Shown one piece after another: positions 17,598 to 23,579 of a DNA stretch of 64,000 nucleotides (position 1 is the first letter of the stretch; every line of letters begins with the position of its first letter). The DNA comes from JBKHYJ01 sp046565505 (lineage in GTDB: Bacteria > Acidobacteriota > Blastocatellia > UBA7656). The notes beneath the pieces are model-generated. The model made no database searches, was not told the origin of the DNA, and saw only the letters and a list, made by a program, of their open reading frames with translations. The stretch is taken from assembly GCA_046565505.1 (NCBI GenBank), contig JBKHYJ010000020.1, positions 19,773-83,772 on the forward strand, in the 5' to 3' direction. Both the position numbers and the translations under genes were made by a program.

Positions 17598-18830
17598 TTA
17601 AGTCCTTTCACGGCGTATTACGCTGCCGAGCCATAGCAGAATTCCAGCCATAAGTGGTATGAAAAAGTAGACAGCGAGCAAAAGAGCGTCGACGAAATCA
17701 GATGGATTCGCGTGATATCCATTCTTGATAGCGTTGCTGAGGTTTCGAAGGTATAGCGCAGCGAGCGGCAGCGTGACCGTGAATAGCATGCTAAACGCGA
17801 AGACCCTGCCCCCCACCCACACAACTGAATAGGCGCGGATTACACGTCGCTCAGATTCAGGGATTGCTGACTGATCCACAGGGGAGATGAACGGAACGAT
17901 CCGCGTCAGTTGATTGCGGATAAATCCTTCTGTGTCCTTAAGCAAGTTTCTGCAGTTTAAGAGACTGGCAATTACGTAGTAGAAGTCAGTGCGTATGAAT
18001 AGGAAGAACTGCCACCAGATCCGGAGCACACAACTGAACATGATAGCTCGTGCCAGACGCACGGCAAGGCTGGGGAGCACCAGCCATTGTTGCTTCCACC
18101 CGAATAGCAGCAGCATAAGCAAGGAGATGAAGACTGCGTCGATCAGCACACCTGCTAGCATGGGTAAATAGCGCTGGCGCTTGGGAACAGACCACAGCCC
18201 TGTGAGGTCAGTCTCAACTACGAGATACCACAGACGATGGCTGATTGCGATACGCGAGTTGACCCCCAATGCGCGTGCGGAGATGAGGTGTCCAAGTTCA
18301 TGAACGAAAATAGTCAAATAGCTAGATCCTATTAGAATTGTCCAGGACAGTGCGCGCTGGTCCGAGAAATAAAGGTCGAGCGGTGTCGGCATCAGTGACG
18401 GATCGCGAATTAGCACTGCGAGTGCTAGAACAATCAGTGCGAAGCATCCCGCCAAGACTGGGCGGCTAAAGAGGTGTTGCGCGAGCCGAGGGGGGAAATT
18501 ACTGAAGTGGTATCGCACGTGAGGTCTCTGCTGTGACGCTGTTGCAGTCGCCTCGCTGCCATTGCCACCTTGAGCTATTGGTTTAACGATTCCTTTTATC
18601 TCGAGCTCACGCAGGAATTCCTGCAAGTCCGGGGTTTGACCATGCTTCTGCTGATAGATATCTACAGCCTCACCAATAGTCTTACCCTGAGCCAAGTCAT
18701 CAAGCACCTCAACGGCCTCGGCAGGAATAGCCAGGAATACTCCTGACTCGATTATTCCAATGATGACATCTTCTCCTTCTGCCTGGCGGGTGAATGGATG
18801 AACAGTGATAACTGTATCTCGGGTATACAT
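17598..18830 (-). CDS. M50-family membrane metalloprotease with PqqD-like N-terminal domain
   Basis: A 410-residue protein started at the ATG at 18830; an upstream GTG (18875) would place a hairpin inside the gene. Residues ~10-85 form a PqqD/RRE-like winged helix (GIIESGVFLAIPAEAVEVLD, EFLRELEIKGIVKPI), the module that holds RiPP leader peptides. Membrane helices follow, with the zinc motif HELGH (about 176-180) and a G.L.D segment after a VPKRQRYLPMLAG loop, as in YydH-like peptide proteases. Its partner is the 26-codon peptide gene 102 bp upstream. Inferred: it binds the leader, then cleaves and perhaps passes the peptide through the membrane. No radical SAM enzyme is nearby. Confidence 0.85.
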   Translation of the reverse strand: MYTRDTVITVHPFTRQAEGEDVIIGIIESGVFLAIPAEAVEVLDDLAQGKTIGEAVDIYQQKHGQTPDLQEFLRELEIKGIVKPIAQGGNGSEATATASQQRPHVRYHFSNFPPRLAQHLFSRPVLAGCFALIVLALAVLIRDPSLMPTPLDLYFSDQRALSWTILIGSSYLTIFVHELGHLISARALGVNSRIAISHRLWYLVVETDLTGLWSVPKRQRYLPMLAGVLIDAVFISLLMLLLFGWKQQWLVLPSLAVRLARAIMFSCVLRIWWQFFLFIRTDFYYVIASLLNCRNLLKDTEGFIRNQLTRIVPFISPVDQSAIPESERRVIRAYSVVWVGGRVFAFSMLFTVTLPLAALYLRNLSNAIKNGYHANPSDFVDALLLAVYFFIPLMAGILLWLGSVIRRERT

Positions 18831-18845
18831 AGGATTAGCACAGAT

Positions 18846-18873
18846 GGTGGGGATTGTTCGGGCAATCCCCACC
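18846..18873 (-). promoter_or_regulatory. Hairpin in front of the M50 gene
   Basis: GGTGGGGATT at 18846-18855 pairs perfectly with AATCCCCACC at 18864-18873 around an eight-base loop. There is no T-run after it on either strand. It lies between the peptide terminator and the M50 start and may protect or process the read-through mRNA, or modulate M50 translation. Confidence 0.55.
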
Positions 18874-18894
18874 ACCCCACGGGCCTCACTGCCT

Positions 18895-18932
18895 AAAAAA
18901 ACGCTGGGGACCGCCTGAATGGGTCCAGCCCA
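18895..18932 (-). terminator. Terminator directly behind the peptide gene
   Basis: On the minus strand, GCTGG-ACC ... GGT-CC-CCAGC folds into an 8-bp stem with a two-base bulge, followed by seven T residues (A-run at 18895-18901). It starts right after the peptide stop codon. Partial read-through would yield much peptide mRNA and less protease mRNA, the usual stoichiometry in RiPP operons. Confidence 0.75.
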
Positions 18933-19013
18933 TTAGTTACCGTGACAGCCAGTGGTATAATCAGCCGAAGTCGTCTTCAGTGTTTCGACTTCGCGAATAC
19001 TGAATTTCTTCAT
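18933..19013 (-). CDS. 26-residue putative precursor peptide (RiPP-like or signal peptide)
   Basis: The gene is far below usual gene-caller length, but AAAGGAGGT lies seven bases before the ATG, an ideal ribosome site. A consensus promoter lies about 230 bp upstream and a terminator follows. The product starts MKKFSIREVETLK, a charged leader-like half, and ends TTSADYTTGCHGN, a Thr/Ser-rich, Cys-containing core-like half. The next genes are an M50 protease with a PqqD-like leader-binding domain, a TPR protein and a permease. Seen: the frame and signals. Known: PqqD-like domains bind RiPP leaders. Inferred: this is the substrate of that protease. The modification, if any, is unknown; no lanthionine, radical SAM or YcaO enzyme is in the island. 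Confidence 0.78.
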   Translation of the reverse strand: MKKFSIREVETLKTTSADYTTGCHGN

Positions 19014-19240
19014 AACCTTTACCTCCTTTCTATGACGTGGATAGAATCAGCAGGAACCTGTTCAGAGTCAGGTTGGGCAGTAAAACCCCGCCCGTGTAAT
19101 CCCGGTAATATTCGCCGGCCTGTTCGCGCTTGGCTGTTTTTTCCGGGGGGTCTCCTGATCTGTATTTTCACAGGACTTCCCCAGCCCCTAACCTCGCCAT
19201 TGTGTTAGAAAAAACAATATGATGATTATTACAATTCGCT
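19014..19240 (-). promoter_or_regulatory. Long structured 5' leader of the peptide gene
   Basis: About 225 bases lie between the predicted start of transcription and the peptide ATG, G/C-rich in contrast to the AT-rich promoter. Hairpins can be drawn: AACCTG/CAGGTT at 19055-19074, GGGC/GCCC just beyond, and CCGG/CCGG around an A/T loop. The length and folding suggest a regulatory leader or cis RNA element. It does not match any riboswitch consensus I know. Confidence 0.4.
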
Positions 19241-19246
19241 TTTCAC

Positions 19247-19274
19247 ATTGTAGTCCTAAAATAAAATCTGTCAA
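19247..19274 (-). promoter_or_regulatory. Consensus sigma-70 type promoter for the peptide cassette
   Basis: On the minus strand TTGACA (19274-19269), a 16-base spacer, then TACAAT (19252-19247), set in an AT-rich stretch with no gene. It points at the peptide gene and the whole 19013-11931 gene string. It is the best -35/-10 pair in the island. Confidence 0.75.
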
Positions 19275-19521
19275 TGAAAAAGTGATATAAACCACTAAAT
19301 ATTAATATTTTTGAAGAGTTAAACTTATTCTTTGGCTAGTATCATCGGCATAAGAGCTAAGGTATGGCCTAAGTAGGGCGCTGGAGCGTGCGTTTGATCT
19401 CGCCGCTCAGTAGCTTTACCAATGCGCCTATGTTCTCATCTGTTGCTGTGCCCTTCTCTGGATTATACGTAGTTTATTATCCTTATTGCACTTCAACAGA
19501 AAGGTAACAGCCCGGCCACTA

Positions 19522-19767
19522 TCACATTACGCCAGCCGCCGCATCCTCGACAAACACCAATACCTCGCCGCAAGAGCAGGTAAGCCAGGGCGTTTCTCTC
19601 GCATCAATGAATCGAGCGCCCATCTGCTCTGCGCGCTCGCGTGCTGCTTCTAATGCCCGCTCATTGAAAGGGAATGGAGCGCCAAGATATACAACAAACC
19701 TTTGGCTGCACACACAGCGCAAGCTCTGTTCAATCGGCGGGCGATACTCTGGAAGGCCAGTTATCAC
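19522..19767 (-). CDS. Small zinc-ribbon-like protein
   Basis: An 81-residue protein with a GTG start. RCVCSQ near residue 18 and TCSCGE near residue 64 give two CxC pairs that could bind one zinc ion. An acidic/helical segment between them (NERALEAARERAEQMGARF) separates the knuckles. It lies nine bases after the repressor gene on the same strand. Function unknown; such proteins are common partners of regulators on mobile elements. Confidence 0.6.
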   Translation of the reverse strand: MITGLPEYRPPIEQSLRCVCSQRFVVYLGAPFPFNERALEAARERAEQMGARFIDARETPWLTCSCGEVLVFVEDAAAGVM

Positions 19768-19776
19768 AGCATCACT

Positions 19777-20112
19777 CTAACCAGACACTACAGCCGCCCG
19801 TGCTTGCTTCGATTCGCGCTTAGATTTTGCTGACGCTCCAGACGAGCGACGAGGCTTTACGCTTTCATTGCGGGCCGGGGTTGGCTCACTTGCCTGCGGT
19901 AAGAGGCCCGGCTCCGCTTCGTGGTCAAACAACTGCCCAGGCTTCACCTTTAGCAGCGTGCAGAGTTTGTCCAGAGTATCAAGAGCAAGCATGCGGGCCG
20001 TGTTATTCCATACCCCATAGGCAGAATTAAGATGAATACCTGCACGATCCGCAAGTTCGCGAGCGTTCTTTATCCCTGCCCTTTGAGCCACTTCTTTAAC
20101 CGTCCATTTCAT
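19777..20112 (-). CDS. Cro/C1-type (XRE) HTH repressor
   Basis: A 111-residue protein. Residues ~4-60 form an XRE HTH (VKEVAQRAGIKNARELADR, GIHLNSAYGVW, LDTLDKLCTLLKVKPGQLF). The tail is long, basic and disordered (SGASAKSKRESKQARAA). The second ATG (20112) has GGAGG at a good distance. Palindromic sites begin 14 bp upstream of it, so it very likely represses itself and the divergent genes from 20536 on, acting as the island's switch. Confidence 0.85.
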   Translation of the reverse strand: MKWTVKEVAQRAGIKNARELADRAGIHLNSAYGVWNNTARMLALDTLDKLCTLLKVKPGQLFDHEAEPGLLPQASEPTPARNESVKPRRSSGASAKSKRESKQARAAVVSG

Positions 20113-20125
20113 CATAGCCTCCGCA

Positions 20126-20260
20126 GTCTAACATATCTCGGATTCTAAAATACTACAATTTAGAATATATTACAACATGTTAGACAATACTACGGACAAC
20201 TGCTCAGAAATTACTAAATAATTCGCCTTATTTCGATAAGTTATTTTCTAACTTTTTAGA
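20126..20260. promoter_or_regulatory. Operator cluster of the repressor (nested inverted repeats)
   Basis: GTCTAACAT (20126-20134) is the exact inverse of ATGTTAGAC (20177-20185). Nested inside, ATTCTAAA (20142-20149) mirrors TTTAGAAT (20159-20166). A further TCTAA/TTAGA pair lies at 20247-20260. All share the half-site TCTAA, in an AT-rich divergent promoter region between the repressor and the rightward genes. Confidence 0.7.
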
Positions 20261-20535
20261 CGATTTTGCTTGATTTATTTTCTAAAAAACCGTAAAATCC
20301 AATCATCGTAATTGATTGATATTTGAAAACAAAGCGGAAAGCCTCAAGGGTCTGGAAAAGATTCAATGCCGTGCTGAGAGGCTACGATGCGAAGCGAGAT
20401 TGAGTAAGACACTCACCCGCCTACAGTGACGCAATCATAACGAAGCAAGGTAAAAGGCAAAGGGCGCGAGTGCTGGTAACACTCACGCCCTTTAATTTCC
20501 GAGTCGCGCTAACGACTCAAGAAAAGGAATACACA
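20261..20535 (+). other. Leader region of the rightward island genes, with two hairpins
   Basis: No coding frame is convincing here. AAAGGGCG-CGAGTG at 20459-20472 pairs with CACTC-ACGCCCTTT at 20480-20493, followed by AATTT. A second perfect hairpin GAGTCG/CGACTC sits at 20503-20520, just before the AAAAGGA ribosome site of the next gene. They may form an attenuator or protect the mRNA end. Confidence 0.5.
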
Positions 20536-20790
20536 ATGACAAGCATAAGCAATTTTGAATCGAATGTCTACAGCGAAGAAATCTTCTCAGTAAGCGAGAG
20601 CGAATACGACGAAGTTATGACCCTGATGGCTGAAGAGGGCGCGGACTTTGAAGGCTACGGAGAATGGTCAGCCTCGCTCGAATCCGCCGTGGTCAATGAG
20701 TCTGAAAACTTCATAGCCACGGCAGACGGCAAGGTGTATCACAAGCCCGAACCTAAGAGCAAAGGGCGCTATCAGGGGATAGAGATATGA
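20536..20790 (+). CDS. Small acidic island protein
   Basis: An 84-residue protein, started at the ATG at 20536 with AAAAGGA upstream (TSISNFESNVYSEEIFSVSE). Strongly acidic, no domain recognised; an ADGKVYHKPEP tail. It overlaps the following gene by ATGA. As first gene under the palindromic operators it is probably made on induction. Acidic small proteins of mobile elements sometimes mimic DNA to block restriction, which is only a suggestion here. Confidence 0.6.
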   Translation: MTSISNFESNVYSEEIFSVSESEYDEVMTLMAEEGADFEGYGEWSASLESAVVNESENFIATADGKVYHKPEPKSKGRYQGIEI

Positions 20791-21023
20791 GCACCGCCGT
20801 CAAGACTCAAGCGCAACCGAGAGCGGTCAACAAAGGCCGCTTCCAAAAGGGACCGGACCCTCGCCGTCATAAATTCACGCGCGATGAGTGCTCAGACGGA
20901 TTCTGGGCGGCGATTGAATCAGTAGCAGCCCGCTACCCCGAAGCGGTCATTAATGACGGCTCGCAGCGGCACATCACGGCCAACTTTATGAAGTGGGCAA
21001 CCGCTCGCAAGTCAGTCAACTAA
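20787..21023 (+). CDS. Small basic island protein
   Basis: A 78-residue protein coupled to the previous gene by a four-base overlap. The N-terminus is basic (KGRFQKGPDPRRHKFTRDEC), the rest helical (FWAAIESVAARYPEAV). The KGxFxKGxDPRRH start is reminiscent of short phage and ICE proteins of unknown role. No metal or catalytic motif. Confidence 0.6.
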   Translation: MSTAVKTQAQPRAVNKGRFQKGPDPRRHKFTRDECSDGFWAAIESVAARYPEAVINDGSQRHITANFMKWATARKSVN

Positions 21024-21078
21024 CCGACCGACGGCAGGCAATCTGCCTTGCCCTTACCACTCACTTACAGGAGAAGGC

Positions 21079-21219
21079 ATGAGCGCAGCGAAACAACAGC
21101 AGCAATTAGCAAGAACAACAAGCTGGCTCGCACAGCTTAGAGTCAACGCTGAATACGCAATGCGGCAGAGCTGGCGCAAGTCGCTCAACAGCGATTCAAC
21201 AAGCCGCTTGATGCTTTAA
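21079..21219 (+). CDS. Short ORF, possibly the front of a frameshifted gene
   Basis: A 46-codon frame (MSAAKQQQQLARTTSWLAQL...) with AGGAGAAGG before the ATG. From about 21155 a different frame looks more protein-like (AAELAQVAQQRFNKPLDALT) and runs straight into the gene at 21222. One frameshift near 21150 would join the two into a single ~125-residue protein. Confidence 0.4.
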   Translation: MSAAKQQQQLARTTSWLAQLRVNAEYAMRQSWRKSLNSDSTSRLML

Positions 21220-21221
21220 CA

Positions 21222-21458
21222 GTGGAAGAGGCTCAGACCCTAGCCAGGGAGTATGGCCGCGTCTGCGACCGGAAAGCAGAAGCAGAGCGGGCAGCGCGAA
21301 CGCCAATAAGCGGGCCGCACTCACACGAATGTATGACGTGCGGCAGGCCGGTTGATTGCTTTAGGGACGAGTGCCGCGAAGAGGCGAGCGAGCATCGGCA
21401 CTGCCATGAAGGGTTCGGGGCGCAGGAATTCGACCGCACATTCAGAAACAGCTTTTAA
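21222..21458 (+). CDS. Small Cys/His-rich protein
   Basis: A 78-residue frame from a GTG. CMTCGRPVDCFRDEC and HRHCHEGFG give four Cys and several His in a zinc-finger-like spacing. The frame is open upstream to about 21150 with plausible protein (see the short ORF before it), so the true start may lie further left and be lost by a frameshift. Function unknown. Confidence 0.5.
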   Translation: MEEAQTLAREYGRVCDRKAEAERAARTPISGPHSHECMTCGRPVDCFRDECREEASEHRHCHEGFGAQEFDRTFRNSF

Positions 21459-21507
21459 GGCTAGGCAGGGGCGCGGCTGCATTACCAACGCGCGGAAGGA
21501 AGCCGAG

Positions 21508-21882
21508 ATGAACAGTTTAGCTTTAACATCAGGCGTTACGGCAGACCGCATGGAGCGCGGGATGCGGGTCTATGAGTCAAACCTTGTTCGGCACATCGGG
21601 AACGGCACGTACGTCGTCAGGAGCGAGTCAGGCAATGCTTATTACATTGTGGACTCAACCACCGGCTGCACCTGCCCAGATGCCGTAGAGCGCAGGATGC
21701 TTTGCAAACACGCATGGGCCTGCTTCATTGGCGCAGTGCTGACCATCTGGAGAATCCAACTGGCGACCAGCGGAGGCGAGGCCGAACAGGTTGCGGCGAG
21801 CTTTCACAGTGTAGTGCCGGAAGGGATCAGGCGGACGATTCACAATGAACGCGATCTGGCAATCGCGCGGCTAACACAGTGA
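21508..21882 (+). CDS. SWIM-type zinc finger protein
   Basis: A 124-residue protein from the ATG at 21508 with GGAAGGA upstream. CTCPDAVERRMLCKHAWACF near residues 55-75 is a canonical SWIM finger (CxC...CxH). The preceding strand (YVVRSESGNAYYIVDSTTGC) is also typical. SWIM domains bind DNA or proteins in transposases and helicase-associated factors; here it stands alone in an island gene string. Start sites further up would overlap the previous gene in another frame and are rejected. Confidence 0.75.
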   Translation: MNSLALTSGVTADRMERGMRVYESNLVRHIGNGTYVVRSESGNAYYIVDSTTGCTCPDAVERRMLCKHAWACFIGAVLTIWRIQLATSGGEAEQVAASFHSVVPEGIRRTIHNERDLAIARLTQ

Positions 21883-21940
21883 TGTACCGGATGAGGGCGG
21901 GGGATAGTCTTTGCCCTCACTTCGGGCCGGAGTAAGAGCA

Positions 21941-22057
21941 ATGAGAAGCAAACGAAGCGCAGCGGCGCGAATGACTCGGCAACTAAAACTCAAGTGTGTG
22001 GGCTGCGGCGCGGGCCTTCTACGGAAGTTCGCGCGGCCCGGTCTGCTACGTTCATAA
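21941..22057 (+). pseudogene. Small zinc-knuckle ORF, probably frameshifted
   Basis: A 38-codon frame with KLKCVGCGAG (CxxC). Near 22040 the +1 frame continues as VCYVHKWDKTNAANKANKIH, which would add the second half of a finger (CxxH). A single-base slip in the GGCCCGG run explains the break. No assigned function; low confidence as an expressed gene. Confidence 0.35.
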
Positions 22058-22231
22058 ATGGGATAAGACAAATGCCGCAAACAAAGCAAACAAGATTCAC
22101 AGCAAGCGAAGGCCGCGCATTGATTGGCCGCGTGATTGAGTGCGCGGCCCCTTGCTTCTTACTTCGCCTGGTTATGAGAGACTCGCTTCGCGGCCTCCGC
22201 TGCATGCGCTTGTTAGGCGCGGCTTTGAATT

Positions 22232-22762
22232 TTAGCTCACTTTCTGTGCAACAAATAATAATTGTTCCGCAATCGGCCCTTGATCAATACCCCCTTGGCT
22301 GAGTTCCAGGACTGATTTCACAAAATTAATTGAGTCTAAGACAGGGCCGTTATGTAGCGTCCTTATTACATTTCTGTCGTAAAAGGCAGGCTCGCCTGCA
22401 AGTATTCGAATACAGCCATTGTCTAGGCGTGTACAAGCGTGAGTATTTATTACACTAGCCAATCGGTTTGTACTATCAGGATCAATAGAAAAGAAGTTCC
22501 GATATTGGTATGCAAGCCGCTCACATTCTATTAGTCTTTGGTTCCGATCCGCAATTGCACTAACGCGAGTTACTTCCTGCAATATGTAAGCTAAGAGGAA
22601 ATCTTTAGGTATAATCTCTTGCGCTATTGTCGCTGATTGCACATATGACTTTTCATAAATGGTAGCAGTAGCCTTATTAGGAGTTTCAAGTATAGTCGCG
22701 CGGCGGCAAAGACCTTCATCCAGAGATTTTAACAGTCGCGCCCATCCTCCTTCTCTAAACAA
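22232..22762 (-). CDS. Hypothetical island protein
   Basis: A 176-residue protein, visibly AT-richer than its neighbours. It contains a hydrophobic/helical segment (KDFLLAYILQEVTRVSAIAD) and no recognised motif. It lies head to head with the integrase remnant and may have been inserted into the missing front of that integrase gene, which would make it recent cargo such as a defence or toxin gene. That role is speculation. Confidence 0.5.
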   Translation of the reverse strand: MFREGGWARLLKSLDEGLCRRATILETPNKATATIYEKSYVQSATIAQEIIPKDFLLAYILQEVTRVSAIADRNQRLIECERLAYQYRNFFSIDPDSTNRLASVINTHACTRLDNGCIRILAGEPAFYDRNVIRTLHNGPVLDSINFVKSVLELSQGGIDQGPIAEQLLFVAQKVS

Positions 22763-22813
22763 CTTTAAAGATTGAAATTTCTTTAGACTCTCTGGTAATT
22801 CGCAATTGCTTAG

Positions 22814-23110
22814 ATGTACCGCTGCTTGGTATTTACTTCAACTATAGGCACACCAATTGATCCTCGCAACGTTAAACGACGTTTAGACCCTTTATTAAAA
22901 AGAGCAGGCTTGCCGCATTTTAGAGTTCATGACCTTAGACATTTCTGCGCATCGTTATTACTCGCTCAAGGCGTACAACTGAAAGTCGTTTCCGAAATAT
23001 TAGGCCACGGGCAATTAAGTACTACGGCAGATTTGTACGTTCACGTTTTGCCGTCGCTGCGTAAAGATGCAATAGACTTGATGGATTCTATTTTGACGGG
23101 TACAAAATAA
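22814..23110 (+). pseudogene. Integrase of the tRNA-His island, C-terminal remnant
   Basis: 98 residues carry the end of a tyrosine recombinase: FTSTIGTPIDPRNVKRRLDP, FRVHDLRHFCASLLLAQGV (HxLRH), ILGHGQLSTTADLYVH with the nucleophilic Tyr. The arm-binding, core-binding and first catalytic segments are missing. It ends 84 bp from the tRNA-His 3' end, exactly where the island's own integrase should be. Confidence 0.88.
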
Positions 23111-23116
23111 AGCGGG

Positions 23117-23138
23117 TTGCTGTCAACGTTGCTGTCAA
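23117..23138. repeat. Iterated TTGCTGTCAA motif, candidate integrase arm site (right)
   Basis: Two copies of TTGCTGTCAA start at 23117 and 23129, a 12-bp period. The left end has the same pair at 7955/7967. Position just inside the att repeat fits arm-type integrase sites. Confidence 0.55.
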
Positions 23139-23155
23139 ACTCCCATAAAAGAATC

Positions 23156-23182
23156 AAGGCCGCTTTCTAGGCGGCCTTTTTC
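23156..23182 (+). terminator. Intrinsic terminator behind the integrase remnant
   Basis: AAGGCCGC and GCGGCCTT form a perfect 8-bp stem with a seven-base loop, followed by TTTTTCTT runs. It ends the plus-strand integrase transcript before it reaches the oppositely oriented tRNA-His. Confidence 0.8.
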
Positions 23183-23193
23183 TTAGGAAATTG

Positions 23194-23271
23194 TGGGGCG
23201 AGCAGAGGGTCTCGAACCCTCGACCTCGTGAGCCACAGTCACGCGCTCTAACCAACTGAGCTATGCTCGCC
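23194..23271 (-). tRNA. tRNA-His (anticodon GTG)
   Basis: Complete cloverleaf: extra G at -1 pairing with C73, acceptor GCGAGCA/TGCTCGC, D arm GCTCAGTTGGTTAGAGC, anticodon loop CTGTGGC, T arm GGTTCGAGACC, and encoded CCA. Its 3' half is duplicated at 7817-7861. The gene stays functional after integration because the element supplies an identical 3' end. Confidence 0.95.
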
Positions 23272-23579
23272 ATGAGACACCCGGTCTTTGACAAACAGCA
23301 TGCCGAAACCTAACTTTGTCCCATCCTCATGATATTTGTCAATCGCAATTGAGAGTTGACCGCGGCTCGCCGCGTGCCGCGCCATTCGGTTTTCGTGAGG
23401 GGTTAAGTTGACGGGATGAAGCCTCGCCTTGGAGCCGGACTCTAATCAAAGGCCATTGGCACCGGCGCGGAGACTGAAGGCCCCGTTACGGCGGGCCGAC
23501 GCTGAAAATGTCTCGTGCTTGACTTGTCGTTGAATCGCAAGGTATAAGGGTTGGTCGGCTTTACACAGAAAGGAAAGTG
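23272..23579. other. Spacer between tRNA-His and the hopanoid cluster
   Basis: No plausible gene and no clear promoter consensus. The G+C rises here to the level of the core chromosome. The ribosome site of hpnJ (AGAAAGGA) lies at its right end. Confidence 0.5.

Larger units (their letters stand above)
7817..23239. mobile_element. tRNA-His genomic island, about 15.4 kb
   Basis: The boundaries are a 45-bp direct repeat with one mismatch (7817-7861 and 23195-23239) corresponding to the 3' half of tRNA-His from the anticodon loop on. The right copy is part of the intact tRNA. Inside are an integrase remnant beside the tRNA, iterated motifs at both ends, a Cro/C1-type repressor, unknown small genes and a peptide-protease-transport cargo cassette. 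The lower G+C of the outer thirds contrasts with the chromosome right of 23.3 kb. With only a C-terminal integrase piece the island is probably not self-mobile now. Confidence 0.88.

Noticed and set aside
21352..21507. Longer start for the SWIM protein
   Set aside because: Would overlap the preceding Cys-rich frame; the ATG at 21508 has a ribosome site and begins the recognisable protein.
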